This document shows, piece by piece, positions 16,595-24,896 of a stretch of 57,441 nt of DNA; within the stretch, counting starts at the first letter, position 1; each line of letters opens with the position of its first letter. The notes under the pieces were generated by a model, which saw nothing but the letters and a program-made list of their open reading frames with translations, did no database searches and was not told where the DNA came from. The position numbers were made by a program, and so were the translations under genes. This DNA comes from Lachnospiraceae bacterium (GTDB taxonomy: Bacteria > Bacillota > Clostridia > Lachnospirales > Lachnospiraceae), in NCBI GenBank assembly GCA_024696945.1, contig JAILGF010000144.1, forward strand, positions 1-57,441. The letters run 5' to 3'.

Positions 16595-17142
16595 TCTTCA
16601 CTACCTGAGTCTACTTTATCGGATGGCTCTTCATTATCCTTCTTAGTTTTACGCAAACTCAAAAAATACAGATCGTCATCCTTATAGTAGAATATCAACA
16701 GAATTACAAATATAAGCATTGCTACGGTAATATAACAGTCTGCAACGTTGAAAACAGGAAAATCGATCAGTTCAAAGTAAAGGAAATCCGTAACATAGCC
16801 AAAGCCTAACCTGTCAATAAGATTACCGATCGCGCCTGCCACTATCGAAATACATAATATTCTTATTATGTTAAACTTTTTCTCTTCCGGTATTCTAAAG
16901 AAAAAGATCGTTAGTACGATTATCAATGCAATGCTGACTATTGAAAGAATATCCACTCTTCCCTGAAGCATTCCCCATGCTGCACCTTTATTGGATACAA
17001 GAGAAAGGCTGAATACTCCTTTAATTATACTCTTGCTGCTTTCCGCAAGGTCTCTCCGTGCCAGGTATTTAGTTATCTGATCTAAAAAGACCAGCACAGC
17101 CATCAATATCGGTGAAATAATATACCATGTTTTTTTATTCAT
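16591..17142 (-). CDS. lspA: lipoprotein signal peptidase LspA
   Basis: 183 residues, four membrane segments. The two catalytic Asp motifs of signal peptidase II are present: GNLIDR and FNVADCYI. The enzyme cuts diacylglyceryl-prolipoproteins such as the carboxypeptidase lipoprotein encoded at 21637-22638. The ATG at 17142 is preferred over a TTG six bases upstream because of AGGT spacing. The C-terminal tail of about 30 charged residues (YFLSLRKTKKDNEEP...) is somewhat longer than usual. Confidence 0.95.
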   Translation of the reverse strand: MNKKTWYIISPILMAVLVFLDQITKYLARRDLAESSKSIIKGVFSLSLVSNKGAAWGMLQGRVDILSIVSIALIIVLTIFFFRIPEEKKFNIIRILCISIVAGAIGNLIDRLGFGYVTDFLYFELIDFPVFNVADCYITVAMLIFVILLIFYYKDDDLYFLSLRKTKKDNEEPSDKVDSGSEE

Positions 17143-17210
17143 TTGCAAAAACCTGTAATAATTCTAAGCCTTTCCGTGAGTTGTTATACATATCCAATTA
17201 ATTACATTTA

Positions 17211-17240
17211 AAGATCCCTCACTTCGTTCGGGATGACAAC
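17211..17240. repeat. short dispersed-type hairpin element
   Basis: An imperfect palindrome in the divIVA-lspA gap: ATCCC (17214-17218) pairs with GGGAT (17230-17234), and the centre on the minus strand is AC-GAA-GT, a C-GAA-G triloop. The same closing motif recurs in the hairpin array near 54,540-54,695. Elements of this look are often repeated in intergenic regions, but only a genome-wide search could show that here. Confidence 0.4.
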
Positions 17241-17260
17241 ATAGCGTCATACATCTACCT

Positions 17261-17291
17261 AAAAAAGCCCGCACCGACCGGTACGGGCTTT
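17261..17291 (-). terminator. divIVA terminator
   Basis: AAAGCCCGTACCGG and its partner around GGTGCGGGCTTTTTT form a GC-rich stem with a T-run on the minus strand, starting six bases after the divIVA stop. It isolates divIVA from lspA-rluD. Confidence 0.92.
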
Positions 17292-17296
17292 AGCCG

Positions 17297-17983
17297 TCAA
17301 TTATCGGAAAGATCGGACAGATGCAGATCACTGTCCTGATTATCCTCATTTTCCTCAAAGTCAGAGAAATCAAACTCAACCTCTTCGGCATCTTCCATGA
17401 ATCTGCCTTTTATGGGGTTATCGGGATCTTCATCGGCCTTAAGTTCATGAACATCCTTATCCTCATCTTCAGGATTGGTGTTTTCTTCCTTTTCCTCATT
17501 ATCTTCTGTAATAAAAGCATCAAGTCTTGACACATTGATCGAAAATGCGTCGGTTTCAAGCAAGTCGATCTGAGCCTTGGCAAGATTTTTAAACTGAGCT
17601 TTATACTTCTCGTACTGCTGTAACAGGGCTATCGTCCTGTTGTGAAGAGTCTCAAGCTCGTTCCTGGCATCGGCCAGGAGAATGTTAGCCTTTGCCTTTG
17701 CTTCCTTCTCAATACGTTTAGCGTCCTTATTTGCGGCTTCTTTAGTTGTTTCGGCTGTTTTTTCGGCAAGGACAAGTGCCTTCTGGATAGTTTTCTCTAT
17801 TGATTTATAGTATTGTATACCTTCATTCAGGACAGCAACCTTATCCTTGAGTTCCATATTCTCACGGTAAAGTGTCTCATAGTCCTTAGTTACTGCACGG
17901 AAAAAAGCCTCTACGTCCTTCTTGTCATATCCAAGTCCGCCGGATTTAAATGTTTTTCCCTGCATTTCAACCGGTGTAAGCAT
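17297..17983 (-). CDS. divIVA: DivIVA family cell-division/polarity protein
   Basis: 228 residues. The N-terminal lipid-binding domain (MLTPVEMQGKTF ... GYDKKDVEAFF) is followed by a long coiled coil (about 35-145) and a highly acidic tail (about 160-228). DivIVA binds negatively curved membrane at septa and poles and recruits partners such as MinJ or chromosome-anchoring proteins. GGGAG precedes the ATG. It follows sepF after 79 nt and ends at a strong terminator. The linking ylmG and ylmH genes usual in Firmicutes are missing between sepF and divIVA. A complete MinCDE set lies 7 kb away. Confidence 0.95.
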   Translation of the reverse strand: MLTPVEMQGKTFKSGGLGYDKKDVEAFFRAVTKDYETLYRENMELKDKVAVLNEGIQYYKSIEKTIQKALVLAEKTAETTKEAANKDAKRIEKEAKAKANILLADARNELETLHNRTIALLQQYEKYKAQFKNLAKAQIDLLETDAFSINVSRLDAFITEDNEEKEENTNPEDEDKDVHELKADEDPDNPIKGRFMEDAEEVEFDFSDFEENEDNQDSDLHLSDLSDN

Positions 17984-18062
17984 TTATTATCTCCCAATTA
18001 TTTAGTTTTTTAACACCTCATATGTCAGAATCACTGACAAAAACTGCTATCCCGAATTCATT

Positions 18063-18665
18063 TCAGTTCAGAATCGGAACATCAAAACCGGTCTGCTCTG
18101 CTATTTCGGCATAATCACCTGAAATATCTACATTATTCGGAGCACAGATGTAAATATAGCTCGAAATGTTAAAGAGCTTTCCGTCTATTGCATAAATTGT
18201 TCCCGAAAGGAAGTCGATGATCCTCTGTGCCATTGCAAGGTCAAGATCCTCTAAATTTACAACCGCAATCCTTGAAGAAAGAACAACATCACAGATATCC
18301 TGAGAATCATTGAAGTTTATAGGCTTCATGATGCATACTTCGTTGCCCATTCTTGTGGTGCTTATCGGAATAAACTTGCTTCCGTAAGGGCGATCGATCT
18401 TTAAACTCTTAGTATTGGTATCTCTGTCGATATAAGCGGATGCATTATTCTTCGAAGAGTTCTTTGACGAATATCCCGATCCATAGGAACCGCTGCTCCT
18501 GCCGGGAACATCATAATTGCCTTTTGAAGAAACACTGTTGGCTTTGAACTGTTCTTTTTTAGCCTGTTCAGCCTTTCTGGTCTCTTCGGCCTCATACTCG
18601 TCAAAAGCCTCATCGTCATCTTCATCGAAATTGAAAGCGCTCTTAATCTTGTCCATTAATCCCAT
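18063..18665 (-). CDS. sepF: cell division protein SepF
   Basis: 200 residues starting MGLMDKIKSAFNF, an amphipathic membrane-binding helix typical of SepF. An acidic and Ser/Asn-rich linker follows (about 15-90), then the DUF552 core (about 95-180, with DICDVVLSSRIAVVNLEDLD and AMAQRIIDFLSGTIYAIDG). SepF anchors and bundles FtsZ filaments. A C-terminal extension of about 20 residues follows the core. AGGAGG lies about 10 bases before the chosen ATG (18665); an in-frame ATG 36 bases upstream would add 12 unlikely residues. Confidence 0.95.
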   Translation of the reverse strand: MGLMDKIKSAFNFDEDDDEAFDEYEAEETRKAEQAKKEQFKANSVSSKGNYDVPGRSSGSYGSGYSSKNSSKNNASAYIDRDTNTKSLKIDRPYGSKFIPISTTRMGNEVCIMKPINFNDSQDICDVVLSSRIAVVNLEDLDLAMAQRIIDFLSGTIYAIDGKLFNISSYIYICAPNNVDISGDYAEIAEQTGFDVPILN

Positions 18666-18750
18666 AATATGATACTCCTCCTTATAGTTATTCAACGGCA
18701 CAGTCTAAACAGACCTGCCAACCTTAATTACTCTTTTTTACCGAAAACAT

Positions 18751-19476
18751 TTATTTTTTCTCAGGATAAAATCTCTTACCGAATATTCCGGTGCCTACCC
18801 TGATAAAAGTTGCACCCTCTTCTATGGCTACGGCATAGTCGCCCGTCATTCCCATAGACAATTCGCATACACTATTATTATCTTTATTTTTATCCGTTAT
18901 GTCAACACTTAATTTCTTCATTTTCGAAAAATATTTTCGATTGTCCTCCGGATCGTCAGTGTACGGAGCTACGCACATGAGACCCTTCACCCGTATATTC
19001 TTATAGCCGGTCAGTTTTTCAACAAAATCCAAGGCATTATCAAAGCTCAATCCGAACTTGCTCTCCTCATCACCGATGTTGAGTTCTACCAAAATATCGG
19101 TAATAACGCCCTTTTTAGCAGATTCATCATCAATAACCTTGGCCAGTTTCTCAGAATCAACCGAATGTATCATGGCTACACGGCCAATAACATACTTAAC
19201 CTTGTTAGTCTGAAGATGACCTATCAGATGCCATTCAATATCCTTAATGCCCTTTGCTTCAAAATAGTCAATCTTCTCAACTAATTCCTGAACCCTGTTC
19301 TCACCGAAGGTTCTGACTCCGCAATTGTATGCTTCCTCAAGAACTTCAACAGGATTTGTTTTTGAAACGGCAATAAGCTTGACATCTTCCCTGTTCCTGC
19401 CGGACTTCTTAACCGCCCCGTCAATTTTATCTTCTACTTCTTTTAGATTATCTCTTATTTCCTGTTCTGTAAGCAT
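18751..19476 (-). CDS. yggS: YggS/PLPBP family pyridoxal-phosphate homeostasis protein
   Basis: 241 residues, an alanine-racemase-like TIM barrel without the second domain. The PLP lysine is in LIAVSKTNP. Other family blocks are FGENRVQE, WHLIGHLQTNK, MIHSVDS and LSMGMTGDY. The protein buffers free PLP and affects amino-acid balance. GAGGTAG precedes the ATG. The yggS-sepF order matches the Firmicute ylmE-ylmF pair; the third partner, pgeF (ylmD), is in a different operon here (47,534-48,382). Confidence 0.95.
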   Translation of the reverse strand: MLTEQEIRDNLKEVEDKIDGAVKKSGRNREDVKLIAVSKTNPVEVLEEAYNCGVRTFGENRVQELVEKIDYFEAKGIKDIEWHLIGHLQTNKVKYVIGRVAMIHSVDSEKLAKVIDDESAKKGVITDILVELNIGDEESKFGLSFDNALDFVEKLTGYKNIRVKGLMCVAPYTDDPEDNRKYFSKMKKLSVDITDKNKDNNSVCELSMGMTGDYAVAIEEGATFIRVGTGIFGKRFYPEKK

Positions 19477-19493
19477 ATATCTACCTCGCGCTT

Positions 19494-19514
19494 AGCACGC
19501 TGGTTTTGCGTGCT
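19494..19514. other. intergenic hairpin between the HlyD-like gene and yggS
   Basis: Perfect 7-bp inverted repeat AGCACGC (19494-19500) / GCGTGCT (19508-19514) with a 7-nt loop. It has no T-tract and lies just upstream of the yggS ribosome binding site. It could stabilise mRNA ends or modulate yggS translation, and terminator function is unlikely. Confidence 0.5.
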
Positions 19515-19533
19515 GCGAAAATGTCAAGAATGA

Positions 19534-20985
19534 TTAATAAATAATCTGCTTATCTTTAGCCTTGGTTGCGTCAAGTGCTATATGATCGTAAAGATTCAAG
19601 CCTTCTTTAGTGTTCTTCTTTACTATAGCATACTCCGCATTCTGTCTGATACGTTCAACCTTTACAAACTGGAAGTAACCCTTGTTAACAATATAAACAC
19701 CCTCAATGGTATTCTTAAGTGCTCCGATCTTAAAACGTTCTCCGGTCTCGGGATTATGCAGAACGTCTCCCTCGCTCAAAAGCTCGGTATCAACATAAGC
19801 ATAATACTCATCCGAATAATATTTGGGAGCATATATCGGGATATACAAAGGATTTCCTGTTTCCGCACTGTAACCCTCTTTCATGAATACCTGACCGGTA
19901 TACTGAGGATCCTCAACAAGCATGTTCAAAGGTACAAGGTAGAATTCTTTTTTTGCAATGGCTGAAAGCGGAACCTTAAGTCCGCCCTCAACACTTGATA
20001 CAAACTCTACAGAAAGAACCCTCTCGTCAATGTACATGGGCATGTATTTGTCCAAGGAAAGAAGTGCATAATAGCTGCTTCCTCGCTGTATTGTCTTCAG
20101 ACCGCATTCAACGGGAAGATAATAATCGTTAATATAAACCGACAGCTTGTCAAGCTCCAGGAGACTGATATACACATTTTCCGGAACCTTGACAGCTATC
20201 TGCCAGTTTTCATCGGTAACTATACGGCAGATGGACTCTCCTGCCGAAACCAATCCCTTTGAGCGGAGGTTTGTCTGCCCTATGTCATAGCCCTTATTAA
20301 ACATGTCATCAGTAACATGATCAAAGTCAAGCCCGCAAAGCTTGTCATTTCTATAGGAAATAACTCCGGCGGTATCCGCCCTCTTAACATGGAAGGCCGA
20401 TGTAGAACCTACGCTTGCTATGGACTTCATGCTCTCAATGCTGGAGTCGTTCACAAGTTCATAAACCGTATCGCTCAGTTCCTGCTTGAATTCGGCAACC
20501 TCATCGAACCTGAAGCCTGAATAATCATCAAGGTAACCGTATATAACGTTCTTTATCTGTTTGATATCGTTGTCTTGAAGATGATCGATACCGGTGTTAT
20601 CAAGTATCTCGGTATAAAGCTTACTGCCCTCATCTATACTATAGATAACACCGTTCTTAGCAGAACGTTTGCCGTTCTGGATATAGTAATTGATATATCC
20701 CGCATAATCCGAGGATATAATGTTTTCTTTTCTGAGCGCAATACCGTCAAACCTTGTCTCTGTACTGATGTTGTCGCCCTGGACCTCATAAATGGCAAGC
20801 TTATCCTTTCCGGCATAAAAAAGAATATTTATTATAAGGTAAATAAAAATGACAGCAAAAATAACAGCCCCGAAAAATTCCGGACCAAGATGGTTAAGAA
20901 GCGTTCTTTTCGGGACCTTTGTTATTCTCCCGTTCTTCTGCTTCTTACTGCTCCTATTCTCACTTTGTCTGTTTCTGTTGCTCAT
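19534..20985 (-). CDS. HlyD-like single-pass membrane protein
   Basis: 483 residues: a basic N-terminus of about 35 residues, one membrane segment (about 37-58, FFGAVIFAVIFIYLIINILFY), then a large extracellular region. This has two half-barrel/biotinyl-lipoyl-like pieces (FDGIALRKENIISSDYAGYINYY early, VSAGESICRIVTDENWQIAV later) around a short helical hairpin. It resembles HlyD/RND adaptor proteins, but no transporter gene is adjacent. Its place upstream of yggS-sepF suggests an envelope or division-related role in this lineage. AAAGGT precedes the ATG. I cannot assign a substrate or partner. Confidence 0.7.
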   Translation of the reverse strand: MSNRNRQSENRSSKKQKNGRITKVPKRTLLNHLGPEFFGAVIFAVIFIYLIINILFYAGKDKLAIYEVQGDNISTETRFDGIALRKENIISSDYAGYINYYIQNGKRSAKNGVIYSIDEGSKLYTEILDNTGIDHLQDNDIKQIKNVIYGYLDDYSGFRFDEVAEFKQELSDTVYELVNDSSIESMKSIASVGSTSAFHVKRADTAGVISYRNDKLCGLDFDHVTDDMFNKGYDIGQTNLRSKGLVSAGESICRIVTDENWQIAVKVPENVYISLLELDKLSVYINDYYLPVECGLKTIQRGSSYYALLSLDKYMPMYIDERVLSVEFVSSVEGGLKVPLSAIAKKEFYLVPLNMLVEDPQYTGQVFMKEGYSAETGNPLYIPIYAPKYYSDEYYAYVDTELLSEGDVLHNPETGERFKIGALKNTIEGVYIVNKGYFQFVKVERIRQNAEYAIVKKNTKEGLNLYDHIALDATKAKDKQIIY

Positions 20986-21039
20986 ACCTTTAATAAACGG
21001 CCTTTGCGCTGAGGCCTCTCATATGGGGACCTTCTCCCA

Positions 21040-21071
21040 TAAAAACAGGGAACTGCTCTGTAACAGTTCCC
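21040..21071 (-). terminator. terminator after the small P-loop gene
   Basis: GGGAACTG (21071-21064 on the minus strand) pairs with CAGTTCCC (21055-21048), followed by TGTTTTTA. It lies 10 nt after the stop of the upstream gene and separates it from the HlyD-like gene. Confidence 0.88.
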
Positions 21072-21080
21072 GTAAACTAC

Positions 21081-21506
21081 TTACAAGGCTACAATAACCT
21101 TTTGTGCTACAGATTCAGAAAGCTGACTCTTGTCCTTCGACATACTGATCACGAAGTCAACATTAAACTTTGCTGAAATCATATCTATCTTATCAATAAT
21201 CGGTGTTACGTCGATATCGGTGTTTTCGATGCAAGCAAGACTTAAGAAGCTGTCAAGATATACAGTCTCCAAGTCGTGATCCTGTGAAATCATTCCGCAC
21301 AGGAAACCAATAAATTCACTGTAATTTGTTACACAGTATTCGTTCACGTTGATGAGACGAACTTTTCTGTCGAGCTCGTACATATGCTTAGAATTCTTGT
21401 CAAGATAAACCAAAGTACCCGAGCTCTCCTTCACCTTTGTGTTTACCTTGTCTAAAAGAATCTTGGTTTTGCCTTTGCCCTTACCTCCGGCTATGATCTG
21501 AACCAT
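21081..21506 (-). CDS. small P-loop ATP-binding protein
   Basis: 141 residues. The N-terminus holds a glycine-rich P-loop, IIAGGKGKGKTK (about 4-15). A Walker B-like strand is TVYLDSFLSLA. The rest alternates short strands and helices as in a minimal P-loop domain, with no DNA- or membrane-binding part visible. Related proteins are sometimes labelled PilT-like, but this one lacks the Asp and His boxes of secretion ATPases, so that label is not supported. The ATG at 21506 follows GGGG by about nine bases. It has its own promoter (21597-21625) and terminator, and so is monocistronic. Function unknown. Confidence 0.75.
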   Translation of the reverse strand: MVQIIAGGKGKGKTKILLDKVNTKVKESSGTLVYLDKNSKHMYELDRKVRLINVNEYCVTNYSEFIGFLCGMISQDHDLETVYLDSFLSLACIENTDIDVTPIIDKIDMISAKFNVDFVISMSKDKSQLSESVAQKVIVAL

Positions 21507-21596
21507 ATATATCGCCCCTTTCTTTTTTTGAGTCCCCGGACTCCTTTTTACAGCACATTTTGATTTTATCCACACATCTTATGTGCCACTATAAAT

Positions 21597-21625
21597 AGTA
21601 TATAACATTTTAAGAAAATAGGCAA
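21597..21625 (-). promoter_or_regulatory. promoter of the small P-loop gene
   Basis: TTGCCT (21625-21620), a 17-nt spacer and TATACT (21602-21597) on the minus strand. Short palindromes follow: ACTATTTATAGT around the start site, then CACAT-AAG-ATGTG, which may be operator-like. Confidence 0.75.
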
Positions 21626-21636
21626 GTAAATTCTGA

Positions 21637-22638
21637 TTATTTACACAAGTTTAACAATTGGTTCATATCGGCATAAAGGTCATCATACGACGTGCTCTTA
21701 AAAACGCATGTAATGTACTGTTTTCCGTTATTTTCGTTCTCGCTTAGTATGATAAGGCAGTAACCGGCTGCAACCGTAACGCCTGTTTTACCGGAAAGCA
21801 CCGTAATTCCTTCCGGAGCCTTCTTTTTACCTGCAAAATACAGGTTTGTGGCAGTCATTTCAAGTGTTTTTGGCCTTCCGTAAAGGTCCTTGAACTCACA
21901 AACATAGGATTTTGTGGAGATGATGTCGGTCAACTGCCTGTTTTTAAGGCATTCATTGAATATCAGATAGATATCAAAAGGCGTTGTATAATGTCCAAGC
22001 TCATGAAGACCGTTGGGATTCGTCATATGGGTGTCCTTGGCTCCGAGAGCGGCCGCTTCCTGGTTCATTTTCTCAACAAAAGTCTTTACGTCTCCGCATA
22101 CGCACTCAGCAATGGCTATTGAGGCATCATTTCCGGAATAGATCATCAGACAATACAGAAGCTGTTCAAGTGTAAGTTTATCTCCTGTTTTAAAACCACA
22201 TAACTGGGCTCCTGGAGTAGTAACACCGCAGTTGTCTTCCTTTACGGTATATTCTGCGCTGAGGTCACCGTATTTAAATGCCGTAAGAGCAGTCAACAGC
22301 TTTGTAGTACTGGCCGGATAAACCTTGCTGTATATGTTTTTGGAATAGATAACGCTCCTGTCGGTAACGCAGAAAGCTCCGGCAGCCTCCGCCTTCATGT
22401 CAAGTTCTTGTTCAATACTGACATCATCCACTTCGAAGCAGATATCTTCATAAAGGAATTCTCCAGCCTTGTCTCTTGCCTGTTCCTTAAGGGCGGCATC
22501 CTCTATTTCTGTGTTTATCTCGATATTCTCAGGCTCGGGAATGAAGAACGAAGATGTAATTTTCCGGCGCGTAACGGTACTGCAGCCCGGTAAAATCATG
22601 CTGACGGCTAAAATGCAAGCCAATATCCTCCTTCTCAT
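21637..22638 (-). CDS. D-alanyl-D-alanine carboxypeptidase lipoprotein (DacA/DacF family)
   Basis: 333 residues from the ATG at 22638, which has AGGAGG six bases upstream. The signal peptide ends in the lipobox LPGC (Cys19), so the mature enzyme is probably a membrane lipoprotein. Penicillin-binding motifs are complete: S110-TTK113, S168-GN170 and K284-TG286. It would trim the terminal D-Ala of pentapeptide stems and so limit cross-linking. An acidic stretch of about 60 residues after the Cys acts as a linker. The C-terminal domain of DacA is short or absent. It is the last gene of the shape cluster. Confidence 0.9.
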   Translation of the reverse strand: MRRRILACILAVSMILPGCSTVTRRKITSSFFIPEPENIEINTEIEDAALKEQARDKAGEFLYEDICFEVDDVSIEQELDMKAEAAGAFCVTDRSVIYSKNIYSKVYPASTTKLLTALTAFKYGDLSAEYTVKEDNCGVTTPGAQLCGFKTGDKLTLEQLLYCLMIYSGNDASIAIAECVCGDVKTFVEKMNQEAAALGAKDTHMTNPNGLHELGHYTTPFDIYLIFNECLKNRQLTDIISTKSYVCEFKDLYGRPKTLEMTATNLYFAGKKKAPEGITVLSGKTGVTVAAGYCLIILSENENNGKQYITCVFKSTSYDDLYADMNQLLNLCK

Positions 22639-22681
22639 GTTATTCCCTCCTGTTGTTATTTTCATATAATCGACTAATAAA

Positions 22682-23080
22682 TTACTCTCGATACAACTCT
22701 CTCCAGTCAAGGTCTCCACGATCCAGAGCCTTGATGAGCAGCTCGGCTGTAGCGACATTGGTGGCGTAAGGGATATTGTGGATATCACAAAGCTTCATTA
22801 AATTGAACAGGTTTGGCTCATGTGACTTCGGATTTTCCGGATCCTGAAGGAAAATCAGCAAATCAAGCTCATTATGCTCGATAAGTGCTCCCATCTGCTG
22901 TACTCCGCCCAGATGTCCTGCAAGGAATTTGTGGACCTGAAGAGATGTAGCCTCTTCAATAAGCCTTCCGGTAGACGCGGTAGCATAAAGCTTATGCTTG
23001 ATCAATATCCCCTTATAAGCTATGCAGAAATTCTGCATTAAGATTTTTTTGGCATCATGTGCCACAAACCCAATATTCAT
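22682..23080 (-). CDS. mgsA: methylglyoxal synthase
   Basis: 132 residues, family length. It converts dihydroxyacetone phosphate to methylglyoxal and phosphate, a bypass used under phosphate limitation or sugar excess. Family blocks are FVAHDAKK, ATASTGRLIEE, LAGHLGGVQQMGALI, LLIFLQDP and NIPYATNVATAELL, containing the catalytic Asp and His residues. The ATG at 23080 follows GGAGGAAGGT; an upstream in-frame TTG is less likely. It lies between rodA and the carboxypeptidase gene, an arrangement common in Clostridia. Confidence 0.96.
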   Translation of the reverse strand: MNIGFVAHDAKKILMQNFCIAYKGILIKHKLYATASTGRLIEEATSLQVHKFLAGHLGGVQQMGALIEHNELDLLIFLQDPENPKSHEPNLFNLMKLCDIHNIPYATNVATAELLIKALDRGDLDWRELYRE

Positions 23081-23104
23081 ACCTTCCTCCAAATTTCCCC
23101 AAAA

Positions 23105-24343
23105 TTACTTTATATCTATATACCCCAGTTCCGATTCTTCTCTGACCTTAGCCTTTCCCCGAGGCTGAAGGCTGATGTTCAACAATATTCCGATCATTAC
23201 CAGATTTACCAACAGCGAGCTTAACCCCGAGCTCATGAAAGGTAGTGCTATACCTGTATTCGGAAGTATTGACGTTACAACTCCTATATTGATGAATATC
23301 TGGAAAAGGAGCATTGAAGCAAAACCGACTGCTATCATTCTTCCCAGATAATCCTTGGCTTTTCTGGCAATCCTTATTATAAAAAGGATCATAAGCGCAT
23401 ATCCTATGATAACAAGCAAAGCTCCGATAAATCCAAATTCTTCCGCAACGGAAGTAAAAATAAAGTCGCTCTCCCTTACGGGTACGCTTCTTGAAGCGAG
23501 GCTTGTCTCAACTCCCTCCATAACCTTGCCGGTAAGACCGCCCTGCTTTATGGCATTTGCAGCATTCTGCTGCTGATAAGCAAGCTCCGGATAATCTTCC
23601 GGATGAAGCATTGTAAGAACTCTGTTCTGCTGGAATTCCGTAAACAGTACCTGGAAATCCTGCTGTATATACCAGAAAAGGAAGATAACCGTAGGAACAA
23701 ATATCACAAGAGCCGTAACAATGTACTTATATGCGACTCCCGAAATAAGTACCATAATGGCAAAAACAACAAACAGCAATACAGATGTTGAAAGGTCGGG
23801 CTGCGTAAATATCATTCCTATCGGAATTGCCGTAATAACTGCAGCAACAGCCAAAACCCATAGCTTCTTAATATGCTTATGTACCTTGAACAAAAACCAT
23901 GCAAGCGTTATGACCAGTGCGATCTTTACAATCTCCGACGGCTGGAATTCAAAGCCCGGGTTATTAATACCCAGTGAAGGATCACCGCCGATCTTTATCC
24001 ATCTTTTGGCCGTATAGTGCTTCCAGCCGTAAATAGGCGGTGTATCCACAAATGCACATATAAGCAACAAGCCGATTCCGAACAGGTATATAAGCGGCGA
24101 CAGCTTTGCTATTATATGGTAATCAACAAGTGAAATAAACAGTATCAAAACTATTCCGATACCAAAGGCAAGGATCTGTTTTGAATACAGGTTCTGCTTT
24201 ATCGCCTGTTTCTCGAAGATATCGAGTACATAGATGAGATATACACCTACGAAGCCCAATACATAAACCAGAATAAGAAGCGGAAAGCAGAAGCTTTTTA
24301 TGTCATATTCCTTTAAGGGGAATATTTTTTTCAGTAACTTCAT
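23105..24343 (-). CDS. rodA: SEDS peptidoglycan glycosyltransferase RodA
   Basis: 412 residues, about ten membrane segments. The SEDS signature parts are visible: WFQPSEIVKIA-like FEFQPSEIVKIALVI, TQPDLSTSVL and the C-terminal NIGVVTSILPNTGIALPFMSSGLSSLL. Its place with mreBCD and mrdA argues for RodA (elongation) rather than FtsW. It polymerises lipid II together with the PBP2 encoded upstream. It is separated from minE by only a few bases. Confidence 0.93.
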   Translation of the reverse strand: MKLLKKIFPLKEYDIKSFCFPLLILVYVLGFVGVYLIYVLDIFEKQAIKQNLYSKQILAFGIGIVLILFISLVDYHIIAKLSPLIYLFGIGLLLICAFVDTPPIYGWKHYTAKRWIKIGGDPSLGINNPGFEFQPSEIVKIALVITLAWFLFKVHKHIKKLWVLAVAAVITAIPIGMIFTQPDLSTSVLLFVVFAIMVLISGVAYKYIVTALVIFVPTVIFLFWYIQQDFQVLFTEFQQNRVLTMLHPEDYPELAYQQQNAANAIKQGGLTGKVMEGVETSLASRSVPVRESDFIFTSVAEEFGFIGALLVIIGYALMILFIIRIARKAKDYLGRMIAVGFASMLLFQIFINIGVVTSILPNTGIALPFMSSGLSSLLVNLVMIGILLNISLQPRGKAKVREESELGYIDIK

Positions 24344-24349
24344 ACTATC

Positions 24350-24886
24350 TTACTTTTGAGAAGTATCCTTCTTCTCTTCTACACTCTTTTCCTTGGGAGG
24401 TTCCTTTTTAAAAGTAAAAGTCTTGTCAAGAGCCGAGCCAAGCTCAGGATTTTCGTCAACCGTCTTTTCTTCCTTTATAACAGGTTTGCTTTCAGGCTTT
24501 TTTGCCTCGCCTTCATCCTTTTTAGTCTCATCCTTCTTTTCTTCACTCTTTTGAGTCTCGGATGTACTTTTGGCGGTATCTGTCTTGGCCTCTGCCTTGG
24601 CGGGTGCAGCCGGTGTGTTGCGTTTTACGCCCTTAATGGGAATGTTTGCACACAGTGCGGGTGTCATTGCTCCGCTCTCTGAAGGAGCCTTTGTAATATT
24701 AAAATCAAGGTCGGCGGTCTCAATATCGACATACTTTGAAAGTACGGAGATTATATCGTTCTTGATCCTCTCCAGTGTTTCCTGAGGAAGCCCTGTCCTG
24801 TCTGATTGAAGGACGAACTTTATCCTGTCAACGGCATGGGTAGCTGAATCTGATTTCTTTTTGAAAAAATAATCCCAAAATGCCAT
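24350..24886 (-). CDS. minE: cell division topological factor MinE with long charged tail
   Basis: 178 residues from the ATG at 24886 (GGAGGGG upstream). Residues 1 to about 85 are a normal MinE: the membrane-targeting start MAFWDYFFKKKS, the anti-MinCD helix region (AVDRIKFVLQSDRTGLPQETLERIKNDIISVLSKY cut short here) and the dimer strand ETADLDFNITKA. The remaining 90 residues are a low-complexity Ala/Lys/Glu-rich tail (AKAEAKTDTAKSTSE, EEKKDETKKDEGEAKKPE), which ordinary MinE of about 90 residues lacks. minE follows minD after 10 nt. MinE drives pole-to-pole oscillation of MinCD; the tail may add interactions or disorder. Confidence 0.88.
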   Translation of the reverse strand: MAFWDYFFKKKSDSATHAVDRIKFVLQSDRTGLPQETLERIKNDIISVLSKYVDIETADLDFNITKAPSESGAMTPALCANIPIKGVKRNTPAAPAKAEAKTDTAKSTSETQKSEEKKDETKKDEGEAKKPESKPVIKEEKTVDENPELGSALDKTFTFKKEPPKEKSVEEKKDTSQK

Positions 24887-24896
24887 ATCGCCCCTC

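Noticed and set aside
20575-21012. 145-codon plus-strand frame
   Set aside because: Antisense to the N-terminal part of the HlyD-like gene; no start signal and no recognisable motif.
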